A stretch of 32,584 nucleotides of DNA from assembly GCA_019510405.1 (NCBI GenBank), contig JAEKKK010000126.1, positions 1-32,584 of the forward strand. The letters run 5' to 3'. The translations under genes were made by a program, and so were the position numbers. Positions 8,131 to 16,775 of the stretch are shown piece by piece. The DNA is from Gemmatimonadota bacterium. Lineage in GTDB: Bacteria > Gemmatimonadota > Gemmatimonadetes > Gemmatimonadales > Gemmatimonadaceae. The notes under the pieces are model-generated. The model was given only the letters and a program-made list of their open reading frames with translations. It was not told the origin of the DNA and ran no database searches. Every line of letters starts with the position of its first letter. Positions within the stretch are counted from its first letter, which is position 1.

Positions 8131-10158
8131 TCAAAATTCGATCTGCGCCCCCAGCTCGACGACGCGATTCGACGGCAGGCCGAAGTAGCGGGCCGCGCTC
8201 TGCGCGTTGCGGGACATCACGATGAAGAGGCGCTTCCGCCAGCCGGCCATGCGTGAGCTGCCCGTCGGGAGCAACATCTCGCGGCCGAGGTAGTAGCTCG
8301 TCTCCATCGGGCGGGCGCGGATCCCTCTGTCGACGCACATGGCGAGGAGCTCTGGAATGTTCGGCGTCTCCATGAAGCCCGTGTGCACGAGCACGCGGAA
8401 GAATCCCTCGCCGAGCGGCTTCACTTCCACGCGGTCCGCCTCCTTCACGTAGGGCACGTCCGTCGGCAGCACCGAGAGCAGCACGACCTGTTCGTGCAGC
8501 GCCTTGTTGTGCTTCAGGTGATGGAGCAGCACCACCGACGCGCCCTCGGCGTCCGACGTGAGGAACACCGCCGTCCCCGCGACGCGCGGGGGCGGACGGC
8601 GGCGGATCTCGTTGAGCAGGAGATCGATCGGCAGGCTGCCACTCTTCATGATGCCGTACAGCGCTTCGCGGCCGCGCTTCCAGGTCGTCATCAGGGTGAG
8701 CACTGCGACGGCGATCAGCAGCGGCACCCAGCCGCCCTGCATGAGCTTGAGCGCGTTCGCGCCGAGGAAGGCGAGGTCGAACATGAGGAAGAACACGGCC
8801 AGCCCGATGACGCGCCACAGCGGCCAGCCCCAGCGTGAGCGCGTGACGACGGCGAACAGCAGCGTGGTGATCGCCATCGTTCCCGTGACGGCGATGCCGT
8901 ACGCCGCGCCGAGCGCGTCGGACGATTTGAAGCCGGCGACGATGAGCAACGTCCCCACCGCGAGCGCCGTGTTGATCTGCGGCACGTAGATCTGCCCGTG
9001 CTCGCGCGCCGAGGTGTGGACGATCGTCATGCGCGGGATGAAGCCGAGCTGCATCGCCTGCTGCGCGAGGGAGAACACGCCCGAGATGAGCGCCTGCGAT
9101 GCGACGATCGTCGCCAGCGTCGCGAGGAACAGCACGGGATAGAGCGCCCACCGCGGCGCGAGCAGATAGAACGGATTCTCGATCGCGCGCGGATCGCTGA
9201 GCAGCAATGCGCCTTGCCCGAGGTAGTTCAGCACCAGCGAGGGGAGCACGAGGGTGAAGAAGGCGAGCCGGATCGGCCGCTTGCCGAAGTGTCCCATGTC
9301 GGCATAGAGCGCTTCCGCCCCCGTGACCGAGAGGAAGACGCCGCCGAGGCTGATGAACCCGATCGTGCCATGGCCGGCGAGGAAGCGCACCGCGTGCCAC
9401 GGATTGATCGCGGCGACGATGCGCGGCGCACGCGTGATCTCGATGAGCCCGAGCATGCCGATGACGAGGAACCAGACCAGCGTGACCGGCCCGAAGGCGC
9501 GCCCGACGAGCGCGGTGCCGTAGCGCTGCACCATGAAGAGGAGGAGCAGGATCCCCATCGTCGCCGGGACGACGACGTGCGACAGCGGTGGCGCGACGAT
9601 CTCCAGTCCTTCCACGGCGCTGAGGACGGAGATGGCCGGCGTGATGAGGCCGTCGCCGAAGAGCAGCGCCGTGCCGAACACGCCGAGGATGATGAACAGC
9701 TGACGGCGCCGGCGGTCGTTGCTGCGATGCTGCCGCTGCAGCACGAGGGCGAGCAGCGCGAGCACGCCGCCCTCGCCGTGGTTGTCCGCCTCGAGGATGA
9801 AGACGAGGTACTTCACCACCACGACGAGGATGATCGACCAGATCACCAGCGACATGATGCCGACGACGTTCGGCGCCGTCGGCATGAGGCCATGCCGCGC
9901 CGAGAACGCTTCCTTCACCGTGTAGAGCGGGCTGGTGCCGATGTCGCCGTACACCACCCCGAGCGCCGTGAGCGACAGGATGAGGAGGTGGCGGCCGACC
10001 GGGGCGCTCAGCTTTGCATGGTGCGGATCGGGGGCCTCCTCGGGGGGTGCCGCCGGGGGCAGGTCGGGCCGGCGCCGCTCCGAATGGGGCGGCTCCGGGG
10101 TGACGGGTGTGTCGTCCCCGGCGGGGACGGGCGTGGATGCGGAAGCGCGATCGGTCAT
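8131..10158 (-). CDS. kup: Kup-family low-affinity potassium transporter
   Basis: The 675-aa product is a K+/H+ symporter of the KUP/HAK/KT family. The hallmark GDIGTSPLYT is at about 71-80, followed by about 12 membrane helices to about residue 465 and the cytoplasmic C-terminal domain (GTAVFLTSDAEGASVVLLHHLKHN) typical of Kup. The ATG at 10158 (MTDRASAS) is preferred over an upstream ATG at 10206. The first 50 residues are a Pro/Glu-rich disordered extension absent from E. coli Kup (622 aa). It stands alone on the minus strand, divergent from the radical SAM gene across a 216-bp spacer in which no riboswitch was recognised. The inverted-repeat element reaches to its stop codon. Confidence 0.95.
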   Translation of the reverse strand: MTDRASASTPVPAGDDTPVTPEPPHSERRRPDLPPAAPPEEAPDPHHAKLSAPVGRHLLILSLTALGVVYGDIGTSPLYTVKEAFSARHGLMPTAPNVVGIMSLVIWSIILVVVVKYLVFILEADNHGEGGVLALLALVLQRQHRSNDRRRRQLFIILGVFGTALLFGDGLITPAISVLSAVEGLEIVAPPLSHVVVPATMGILLLLFMVQRYGTALVGRAFGPVTLVWFLVIGMLGLIEITRAPRIVAAINPWHAVRFLAGHGTIGFISLGGVFLSVTGAEALYADMGHFGKRPIRLAFFTLVLPSLVLNYLGQGALLLSDPRAIENPFYLLAPRWALYPVLFLATLATIVASQALISGVFSLAQQAMQLGFIPRMTIVHTSAREHGQIYVPQINTALAVGTLLIVAGFKSSDALGAAYGIAVTGTMAITTLLFAVVTRSRWGWPLWRVIGLAVFFLMFDLAFLGANALKLMQGGWVPLLIAVAVLTLMTTWKRGREALYGIMKSGSLPIDLLLNEIRRRPPPRVAGTAVFLTSDAEGASVVLLHHLKHNKALHEQVVLLSVLPTDVPYVKEADRVEVKPLGEGFFRVLVHTGFMETPNIPELLAMCVDRGIRARPMETSYYLGREMLLPTGSSRMAGWRKRLFIVMSRNAQSAARYFGLPSNRVVELGAQIEF

Positions 10159-10374
10159 GCTCGGCGGTACGTGCGGCGCTGGCCGCGAAGTCGTACATCT
10201 ATACAAGGGGCGACGGATCGCACGGACCGCACGAGCTTCCGCATTGGCTGGGCCTCCCGCCTGGGGTCCGTCCCGGGTCCGTCCGGTTCGACCGAGTTCT
10301 TCAGGAATCGGCTCGGAATAATCCCACCGCTCACCCCGTCAGCCCCTGGAGCCCGCTCCCCTCCCACCCGAGCG

Positions 10375-11781
10375 ATGATCCTCCTCGCCCATCCGTACTT
10401 CCTTCGTGACGACGCGAAGCAACTGGCGCGGATGAAGCCGTACCCGCCGCTGGCCACCCTGCTCGCCGCGGCGGTGCTGCGCGATCAGGGTCACGACGTC
10501 ACGCTGTTCGACGCCATGCTCGCCGACGGGATCGACGCGTTCCGTGCCGCGCTCGCCGAGTCGCGGCCGGCCACGGTCGCGATCGTCGAGGACAGCTTCA
10601 ACTACATCACGAAGATGTGCACGACGCGGCTGCGCGACGCGACGATCGAGATGATCGCGGCGGCGCGCGAGCAGGGGTGCCGTGTCGTCGTGAGCGGTTC
10701 GGACGCCACCGACCATCCGCGCCGCTACCTCGACGGCGGGGCCGACGCGGTCTTCCTCGGCGAGCCGGAGGCGGCGCTCGCCGACGTCGCGGCGCTCTGG
10801 CGCGACGACCCCGCCGCGCCGCTCGACGCGATCGCCGGGCTGGCGGTGCGCGATGCCCTCACGCGTGAGCTGACTTTCACCGCGCCGCGCTCGGGGGTCC
10901 GCGACCTCGACGCACTACCGCTGCCGGCGTGGGATCTCGTCGACGTGGACGCGTACCGGCGCGTCTGGCGCGATGCCCACGGGCGGCATTCGTGGAACGT
11001 GGTGACGTCGCGCGGCTGCCCGTACGGGTGCAACTGGTGCGCGAAGCCGGTGTTCGGCCGCCGCTACGCGCAGCGCTCCCCCGCGTCGGTGGCGGAGGAG
11101 CTCCGCCGGCTCAAAGTCGAGGTCGGCCCCGACCACGTCTGGTTCGCGGACGACATCTTCGGGCTCACCCCGCGCTGGATCGCCGAATTCGCCGGCGAGG
11201 TGCGCGCGCGCGACGCGCGCATCCCGTTCATGATCCAGTGCCGCGCCGACCTGGTCACGCCGACGGTCGCGTGCAACCTCGCGCTCGCCGGCTGCGAGGA
11301 GGTGTGGATGGGCGTCGAGTCGGGATCGCAGCGCATCCTCGACGCGATGGACAAGGGCACCACGGTGGACGAGGTGCGCGAGGCGACGCGCGCCCTCCGT
11401 GCGAGCGGTATCCGCGCCTGCTGGTTTCTCCAGCTCGGCTATCCGTCGGAGCAGTGGGAGGACCTGCTGGCGACGCGTGATCTCGTGCGCGAGGAGCGCC
11501 CCGACGACGTAGGCGTCTCGGTCGCGTATCCACTGCCCGGCACGAAGTTCCACGCCGCGGTGCAGGCACAGCTCGGCGCGCGCACGAACTGGGAGGAGAC
11601 GGGCGAGCTCGCGATGCTCTTCCAGGGCACCTACACGACGGCGTTCTATCGCCGGCTTCGCGACGCGCTGCACGACGAGGTGCTGTACGGCGCCGACGAG
11701 CCGCGCTGGTTCGAGCTCGGCGAGGCGGCACCGGAGCATCGGCTCGCGCAGCCCGTGGGGCTGGCCGAGGTGGAGGATTAG
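10375..11781 (+). CDS. B12-binding-domain radical SAM protein (first copy)
   Basis: The 468-aa product has an N-terminal cobalamin-binding-like Rossmann domain (about 1-145; PYPPLATLLAAAVLRDQGHDV, VVSGSDATDHP, GGADAVFLGEPE). A radical SAM core follows with Cys 215, 219 and 222 in SRGCPYGCNWC for the [4Fe-4S] cluster, then GVESGSQRILDAMDKGTT, a motif of BchE/HpnP-like class B enzymes. The frame is open far upstream, antisense to kup, but this ATG gives a typical B12-radical-SAM start (MILLAHPYFL). Such enzymes methylate unactivated carbon or phosphorus or rearrange carbon skeletons; the substrate cannot be read from sequence. It begins the cluster, and the next gene follows after 1 bp. Confidence 0.92.
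   Translation: MILLAHPYFLRDDAKQLARMKPYPPLATLLAAAVLRDQGHDVTLFDAMLADGIDAFRAALAESRPATVAIVEDSFNYITKMCTTRLRDATIEMIAAAREQGCRVVVSGSDATDHPRRYLDGGADAVFLGEPEAALADVAALWRDDPAAPLDAIAGLAVRDALTRELTFTAPRSGVRDLDALPLPAWDLVDVDAYRRVWRDAHGRHSWNVVTSRGCPYGCNWCAKPVFGRRYAQRSPASVAEELRRLKVEVGPDHVWFADDIFGLTPRWIAEFAGEVRARDARIPFMIQCRADLVTPTVACNLALAGCEEVWMGVESGSQRILDAMDKGTTVDEVREATRALRASGIRACWFLQLGYPSEQWEDLLATRDLVREERPDDVGVSVAYPLPGTKFHAAVQAQLGARTNWEETGELAMLFQGTYTTAFYRRLRDALHDEVLYGADEPRWFELGEAAPEHRLAQPVGLAEVED
11772..11776 (+). promoter_or_regulatory. Ribosome-binding site of first methyltransferase
   Basis: GGAGG lies inside the end of the radical SAM gene, 6 bases before the GTG at 11783. It supports that start and translational coupling. 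Confidence 0.6.
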
Positions 11782-11782
11782 C

Positions 11783-12808
11783 GTGGAGGACGCGCTTGCC
11801 TTGACGCCGGCCATCGAGGCGTTCGACGCGGTTGCGGCGAGGTTCGACGCGCGCTTCGGCGCGTGGCGCAGTGTGGCGGCGCAGCGCCGCGCCGTGCGTC
11901 GCGCACTGGCGCGGGCGTTCCCGCGCGGCGCGCACGTGCTCGAGATCGGCGGCGGCACGGGGGAGGACGCACGCTGGCTCGCCGCGCGCGGGCGCGTCGT
12001 CCAGCTCACCGATGGCTCGCCGTCGATGGTGCGCATCGCGCGCGAGAAGCTGCGGTCGCAGCGCGGACCGACGCCGCAGGTCGTCGCCGCCGAAGCGCTC
12101 GAGCAGTGGGCGGCGGAGCGCGAGTCGGCGGGCGAGGCACGCTTCGACGGCGTGTTCTCCAACTTCGCCGCGCTCAATTGCGTCGACGATCTCGAAGGCT
12201 GTGCGCGCGGATTGGCGCGGCTGCTCCGGCCCGGCGCGCCCGCGCTGCTCGTCCTCTTCGGCACGATGTGTCCCGGCGAGGTGGTGGTGCAGCTCGCGCG
12301 CGGCGACGCACGCGCCGCGCTCCGTCGCCGCGCGCGCGGCGCGGTGTCCGCCCGGCTCGGCGGGCGCGCGTTCGACGTGCGCTATCACCGCGGCGGCGAC
12401 CTGGCCGCCGCGATGGGGCCCTGGTTCCGGCTGCGCCGCCGCATCGGCGTCGGTGTGCTGGTGCCGCCGAGCGCCGCGGAGCCGTGGATCTCGCGGCATC
12501 CGGCGCTGGTGCGCACCCTCGAGCAGATCGATCGCGTGCTGGAGCGCCCGCTCGCACCGCTCGGCGATCACGTGATGTACTGGTTCGAACGCACGGGGTC
12601 AGAGTCGCAGGGGTCAGAGTCGCACCGCCAAGGGGTCAGAGCCCTCGGGCTTCGCCCTCGGGGTCTGACCCCGGCGAACCCCAACAGGTCTGACCCCAGG
12701 CAGGTGCGGAGTGGGGGGTGGGGAGTTCACGAGCTCGGGATACTGCTGCCTTCCGAACGTGGGCGCTTTCACCCCTCACTTCCCACCTCCTACCCGCTCG
12801 GCTCGTGA
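11783..12808 (+). CDS. Class I SAM methyltransferase with repeat-derived C-terminal tail
   Basis: The product is 341 aa from a GTG start. Residues 1-270 form a class I methyltransferase: motif I HVLEIGGGTGEDARWLA (about 51-67), an acidic residue in VQLTDGSPSM, motif IV RFDGVFSNFAALNCVDD, and a C-terminal domain ending HVMYWFER. From residue 271 the frame runs into an array of GGGGTCAGA repeats (12595-12697) and gains about 71 residues of repeat-encoded sequence before stopping at 12808. That stop overlaps the next start as GTGA. The tail is probably non-functional and marks insertion of a repeat at the 3' end. The substrate is unknown; it may act on the product of the adjacent radical SAM enzymes. 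Confidence 0.9.
   Translation: MEDALALTPAIEAFDAVAARFDARFGAWRSVAAQRRAVRRALARAFPRGAHVLEIGGGTGEDARWLAARGRVVQLTDGSPSMVRIAREKLRSQRGPTPQVVAAEALEQWAAERESAGEARFDGVFSNFAALNCVDDLEGCARGLARLLRPGAPALLVLFGTMCPGEVVVQLARGDARAALRRRARGAVSARLGGRAFDVRYHRGGDLAAAMGPWFRLRRRIGVGVLVPPSAAEPWISRHPALVRTLEQIDRVLERPLAPLGDHVMYWFERTGSESQGSESHRQGVRALGLRPRGLTPANPNRSDPRQVRSGGWGVHELGILLPSERGRFHPSLPTSYPLGS
12595..12697. repeat. GGGGTCAGA repeat array inside a coding 3' end
   Basis: Three forward copies of GGGGTCAGA (12595, 12610, 12632) and two inverted copies, TCTGACCCC (12664-12672, 12689-12697), form an array with a hairpin around GCCCTCGGGCTTCGCC. The same motif occurs in the intergenic element at 7964-8054, so it is a dispersed repeat family. 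It alters the C-terminus of the methyltransferase. Confidence 0.85.
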
Positions 12809-13617
12809 GCGCGTCGACGCCCGAGGTCCGCCGCCGCTTCCGCGAGCAGTACGCGGCGCACCGCGCCTCCGAGGGGCGCGGATCGTCCGCGGTGGATGCG
12901 CAGACACTTCCCTACGTCACCGACGGGGCGCTCGCGCGGCAGTGGGCCGTGCGCGCGCGGAGCTTCGAGGTCTTCCAGCGGCGCGTGCTCCGGCCGGCGC
13001 AGCGGCGGGCCGACGTCGACGCGAGTGGCACATTGCGCGTCCTCGACCTCGGTGCGGGGAATGGCTGGCTCGCGCACCGCGCGACGCTCGCGGGCGCAGA
13101 GGCGCTCGCGCTCGACGTGCGCGACGACGGCGTGGACGGGCTGGGCGCGGCACCACGCGACTCGTCGATCGCGCGCGTCGTCGGATCGTTCGAGGCGATT
13201 CCCCTGCGCAACGCGAGCTTCGACGTCGTCGTGTTCAACGCGTCGCTGCACTACGCCGAGGACCTCGGCCGCGCCCTCGGCGAGGCGCGGCGGGTGCTGA
13301 GATCGCGAGGGCGCATCGTCGTCCTCGATTCACCGTTCTATGGGAGCACGGAGCATGGTGAAGCAATGCTCCGCGCCAAGCGCCAGGACGCCGAGCGCCG
13401 GTTCGGCGCGCGCGCCGAGGCGCTGATGGCGCTCGCCGTCGTCGAGTACCTGACGCAGGAACGGCTCGCCGACGCGTCGCGCGGACTCGGGCTCGCGCCA
13501 TGGCGGCGGCACCGCGTCCTCTATCCGCTCTGGTACGAGCTGCGCGCGGTGCGCGCCGCGCTGCGCGGCGAGCGTCCGCCGTCGCGCTTCGACGTCTGGG
13601 AGGCGATCGCGGCATGA
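12805..13617 (+). CDS. Class I SAM methyltransferase (second)
   Basis: The product is 270 aa from the GTG at 12805, which overlaps the previous stop (GTGA). Motif I is LRVLDLGAGNGWLAHRA (about 77-93), with an acidic LDVRDDG after it and the motif IV region ASFDVVVFNASLHYAEDL, the layout of a Methyltransf_11/UbiE-like enzyme. The N-terminal 60 residues (RRRFREQYAAHRASEG) form an extra helical cap. A longer frame starts at 12718 but lies in the repeat-flanking region. Its stop overlaps the second radical SAM gene by ATGA. O-, N- or C-methylation cannot be distinguished. Confidence 0.9.
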   Translation: MSASTPEVRRRFREQYAAHRASEGRGSSAVDAQTLPYVTDGALARQWAVRARSFEVFQRRVLRPAQRRADVDASGTLRVLDLGAGNGWLAHRATLAGAEALALDVRDDGVDGLGAAPRDSSIARVVGSFEAIPLRNASFDVVVFNASLHYAEDLGRALGEARRVLRSRGRIVVLDSPFYGSTEHGEAMLRAKRQDAERRFGARAEALMALAVVEYLTQERLADASRGLGLAPWRRHRVLYPLWYELRAVRAALRGERPPSRFDVWEAIAA

Positions 13618-15011
13618 TCCTCTTCGTCAATCCGCGCGCGACGCGCCCGAAGAATCGCCGCTTCCCGCTGTCCGTCATGGCGATTGGCGCTGCGCTCCCT
13701 GCAGGGGAGTCCTGGCACATTGTAGACGGCAACCTTCCGGACGCGGACCCACTCGTCGAGTTGGTGGAGCGGGTAGAACGTGCACGAGGAAGCAGTGATC
13801 CCATCGCCGTCGTGGCGTTCACCGTGATGCCGGGCCCGCAGCTCGTCAGCGCCGTGCCCCTCGCGCGGGCGCTCAGGGCGCGCTGCCCCGAGGTGCAGGT
13901 CGTCTGGGGGGGCAATTTCGCGAGCCTCTATCCCGCGCCGGTGCTGGACGCGCCGTACGTCGACTGGGTCGTGCGCGGCCAGGGCGAGCACACCTTCGTC
14001 GAGCTGCTCGACGTGCTGCGCGGCGCGCGCGATCCGCACGACGTGGCGGGACTCGCGTTCCGCGAGCGGGACGGCAGCCATCACATCGGACCGGAGCGGC
14101 GCTGGGTCGGCCCGGACGAGCTGCCCGCGCCACCGTACCACGTGATCGACGTCGCCGAGTATCTGCATCCGACGGTGCTCGGCCGGCGCTCGGGGGTGTA
14201 CCAGGCGTCGATCGGGTGTCCGCACGGATGCAAGTTCTGCGGCGTGATCTCCGTCTTCGGCCGCAAGGAGCGCATGGGATCGGCCGCGCGCACGGTGGAG
14301 CACCTCGCGTACCTCGTCCGCGAGCACGGCATGGACTCCGTGCACTTCTACGACAACAACTTCTTCGTCAGCGAGCCGCAGGCGCGCGAGTTCTGCGAGC
14401 GCATCGCGCCACTCGGCATTCGCTGGTGGTGCGAGGCGCGCGTCGACACGCTGACGCGGTTCAGCGCCGACACCTGGCGCCTGCTCGCGCGCGCCGGGCT
14501 CGCGATGGTGTTCTGTGGCGCGGAGTCGGGCTCGGACGAGGTGCTGCGGAAGATGGATAAAGGCACCACCACCGCGCAGATACTCGAAGTGGCGGCGCGC
14601 ACGCGCGAGCACGGCATCATCCCCGAGTTCTCCTTCGTCTTCGGCGATCCGCACGATCCCGAGGGGGAGATCGACAACACGCTCTCCTTCGTCCGTCGAC
14701 TCAAAGGTGTCAACCCACGGCTGGAGCTCATCACCTACTTCTACACGCCCACGCCGCAGCGCCGCGGTACCTACGGGGACGTCGACGCGCTGAGCGGCAC
14801 ACCAGCGACGCTCGAGGAGTGGACGGAGCCCGCGTGGGTGGACTGGATGACGCACGAGAGCCCGCGCGTCCCCTGGATGAACGACCACCTGCGCGCGCGC
14901 GTGCTCGATTTCCAGACGGAGATGCGCACGCGCTATCCCTCCGTGCACGGCAGCGGCGTGGTCGACACGCAGGCCTATGGGCATCTGCGGCAGGCCGCCG
15001 TGATCCCGTGA
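13614..15011 (+). CDS. B12-binding-domain radical SAM protein (second copy)
   Basis: The 465-aa product starts MILFVNPRATRPKNRRFPLS. An N-terminal B12-binding-like domain (about 1-150; VVWGGNFASLYP, VRGQGEHTFVELL) is followed by the radical SAM core with Cys 202, 206 and 209 in IGCPHGCKFC, then YDNNFFVS and GAESGSDEVLRKMDKGTT. It shares the ESGS..(V/I)L..MDKGTT motif with the first radical SAM protein, so the two are paralogues, but their surroundings differ (C-terminal PTPQRRGTYGD here). It is coupled to the genes on both sides by ATGA and GTGA overlaps. Confidence 0.92.
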   Translation: MILFVNPRATRPKNRRFPLSVMAIGAALPAGESWHIVDGNLPDADPLVELVERVERARGSSDPIAVVAFTVMPGPQLVSAVPLARALRARCPEVQVVWGGNFASLYPAPVLDAPYVDWVVRGQGEHTFVELLDVLRGARDPHDVAGLAFRERDGSHHIGPERRWVGPDELPAPPYHVIDVAEYLHPTVLGRRSGVYQASIGCPHGCKFCGVISVFGRKERMGSAARTVEHLAYLVREHGMDSVHFYDNNFFVSEPQAREFCERIAPLGIRWWCEARVDTLTRFSADTWRLLARAGLAMVFCGAESGSDEVLRKMDKGTTTAQILEVAARTREHGIIPEFSFVFGDPHDPEGEIDNTLSFVRRLKGVNPRLELITYFYTPTPQRRGTYGDVDALSGTPATLEEWTEPAWVDWMTHESPRVPWMNDHLRARVLDFQTEMRTRYPSVHGSGVVDTQAYGHLRQAAVIP

Positions 15012-15676
15012 CCACGCTGCGGCCGGCGGAGGCGTACGCACTCTGGGCACCGCGCTACGCGGCGGAGACGGTGATCAGCGCGCTCGAGTACGTCGCGGTC
15101 GAGTCGCTCGGCGTGGAGCTGCGCGGCCGCCGCCTGCTCGACGTTGGCTGCGGCATCGCGCGACGGCTGACGCAGGCGCGGGAGAGCGGCGTCGCGCTCG
15201 CGGTCGGCGTCGATCTCACGCCGCGCATGCTCGCCGAAGCGCGCGAGGGAGAGCTGCTCGCGGCGGCGGACGTCCGCGCCATTCCCGTCGCCGACGCGGC
15301 GTTCGACGTCGTGTGGTGCCGGCTCGTGCTCGGCCATCTCTCCGATCTCGACGCGGCATACGCCGAGCTGGCCCGCGTCTGCGCACGCGGCGGACGCGTC
15401 GTCGTCACGGACTTCCATCCCGATGCGGTGGCAGCCGGACATCGTCGCACCTTCCGCGACGCCGAAGGCGTCGTGCAGGAGATCGAGCACCACGTGCACA
15501 CGCCGCGCGCGCACCGGCGCGCCGCGGCCCGGGCGGGCCTGACCCTCGTCCAGCGCTTCGATCGCGTCGTGGGGGAGACGGTGCGCGGCTTCTACGAGCG
15601 CGCCGACCGACTGGACGTGTACGAGCAGCAGCGCGGGCTGGCGGTCGTGCTCGGGCTCGCGTTCGTCCGCGCCTGA
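15008..15676 (+). CDS. Class I SAM methyltransferase (third)
   Basis: The 222-aa product begins at a GTG overlapping the preceding stop. It contains RRLLDVGCGIARRL (motif I, about 41-54), VGVDLTPRMLAEA (motif II), FDVVWCRLVLGHLSD (motif IV) and GGRVVVTDFHPDA (post-motif), a compact Methyltransf_11 architecture. It forms one translationally coupled run with the four upstream genes, which suggests sequential action on one scaffold. The substrate is unknown. Confidence 0.92.
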   Translation: MTTLRPAEAYALWAPRYAAETVISALEYVAVESLGVELRGRRLLDVGCGIARRLTQARESGVALAVGVDLTPRMLAEAREGELLAAADVRAIPVADAAFDVVWCRLVLGHLSDLDAAYAELARVCARGGRVVVTDFHPDAVAAGHRRTFRDAEGVVQEIEHHVHTPRAHRRAAARAGLTLVQRFDRVVGETVRGFYERADRLDVYEQQRGLAVVLGLAFVRA

Positions 15677-15680
15677 GGAG
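15675..15680 (+). promoter_or_regulatory. Ribosome-binding site of the amidohydrolase
   Basis: GAGGAG overlaps the preceding stop codon and lies 6 bases before the GTG at 15687, which fixes that non-ATG start. Confidence 0.65.
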
Positions 15681-15686
15681 CTGCAC

Positions 15687-16775
15687 GTGCGCCTGCTCGT
15701 CGAGGCGGCAGACGGAGCGCTCGGCATCGCCGGCGGACGCATCGTCGCGCCGAGCGGCGACTTCGACGTGATACTGCGGGTACCCGACGGCCTGTTGCGG
15801 CCGGGCCTCGTCAACGCGCACGACCACCTGCACCGCAACCACTACGGCCGGCTCGGTGCGCCGCCCTACGCGAACGCGTACGACTGGGGACGCGACATCC
15901 ATGCGCGCCACGCCGACGCGATCGCGCGCGGGCGTGCGCTGCCGCGCCGCGAGGCCCTGCTGCGCGGCGCGTGGAAGAATCTGCGCGCGGGGGTCACGAC
16001 CGTCGTGCACCACGATCCATGGGAACCCGCGTTCGAGGCGGACTTCCCGCTGCGCGTCGCGCGCGTGGCGTCGGCGCACTCGCTCGGCTTCGGGGGCGAG
16101 CTTCCGGCGCCGGTTCCAGGTGCACCGTTCGCGATCCATCTCGCCGAAGGGGTCGACGCCGCATCGGCGGCGGAGGTCGGCGCGCTCGCCGCACGCGGAC
16201 TGGTGACGCGCGATCTCCTCGCCGTGCACGCCGTCGGCGTCGACGACGCCGGGATCGCGCTGCTGCGCGAGCGCGGCGCGGCGATCGTGTGGTGTCCGAG
16301 CTCGAACCGATTCCTCTTCGGGCGCACCGCGCCGGCCGCGCTGCTCGCGCCGGGCATCGACGTGCTGCTCGGCAGCGACTCGCTGCTCACCGCGGACGGC
16401 TCACTGCTGCGTGAGCTGCGGGTCGCGCGCGAGACGGCGCTGGTGGACGACGACCGATTGCTCGACGCGGTCGGCGCGGTGGCGGCACGGCGCATCGGCG
16501 TGGAAGCGCCGGCGCTGACGGCCGGCGCGCGCGCCGACGTCGTCGTGCTGCGGCGGCCATTGCTCGGGGCGAGCGAAGCGGACGTCGCGCTCGTCGTGGC
16601 GAACGGAGTGTTGCGCGTCGCCGATCCGGCGCTCGTGCCCGCGCTCGGCGCGCTCGCGGACGCGGGCCGCCTCGAGACGCAGGACGGCGTGGTGCGGTGG
16701 ATCGGCGATCAGCGGGTGTCGTCGCCGGAGCGCGGCCTGGCGACGAGCATCGACAGCAGCCGGGCGGCGCGATGA
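15687..16775 (+). CDS. ATZ/TRZ-type amidohydrolase
   Basis: The 362-aa product is a metal-dependent amidohydrolase. It has the metal motif HDHLH (His 45 and 47), a further HLAEG His, LLAVHAVGVDD (metal His), WCPSSNRFLFG, and the catalytic Asp in LLGSDSLLTADGSL. This pattern matches the cytosine deaminase/TRZ/ATZ group, which deaminates or dechlorinates ring amines, rather than urease-type subgroups with a carboxylated Lys. It starts at GTG after a strong Shine-Dalgarno, 10 bp after the third methyltransferase. Its 3' end overlaps the convergent nucleotidyltransferase gene by 67 bp. In this context it may deaminate or hydrolyse a pathway intermediate. Confidence 0.9.
   Translation: MRLLVEAADGALGIAGGRIVAPSGDFDVILRVPDGLLRPGLVNAHDHLHRNHYGRLGAPPYANAYDWGRDIHARHADAIARGRALPRREALLRGAWKNLRAGVTTVVHHDPWEPAFEADFPLRVARVASAHSLGFGGELPAPVPGAPFAIHLAEGVDAASAAEVGALAARGLVTRDLLAVHAVGVDDAGIALLRERGAAIVWCPSSNRFLFGRTAPAALLAPGIDVLLGSDSLLTADGSLLRELRVARETALVDDDRLLDAVGAVAARRIGVEAPALTAGARADVVVLRRPLLGASEADVALVVANGVLRVADPALVPALGALADAGRLETQDGVVRWIGDQRVSSPERGLATSIDSSRAAR

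Noticed and set aside
8998-10374. 459-codon 5' extension of the first radical SAM gene
   Set aside because: It is antisense to kup, Arg/Glu/Asp/His-rich, and the B12-binding domain begins naturally at ATG 10375.
10159-10374. Possible c-di-AMP (ydaO-type) riboswitch before kup
   Set aside because: The spacer is short, and I could not recognise the conserved ydaO core on the minus strand.
12718-12804. Longer N-terminus for the second methyltransferase
   Set aside because: The extra residues come from the repeat-flanking region, while GTG 12805 gives the GTGA overlap seen at neighbouring genes.
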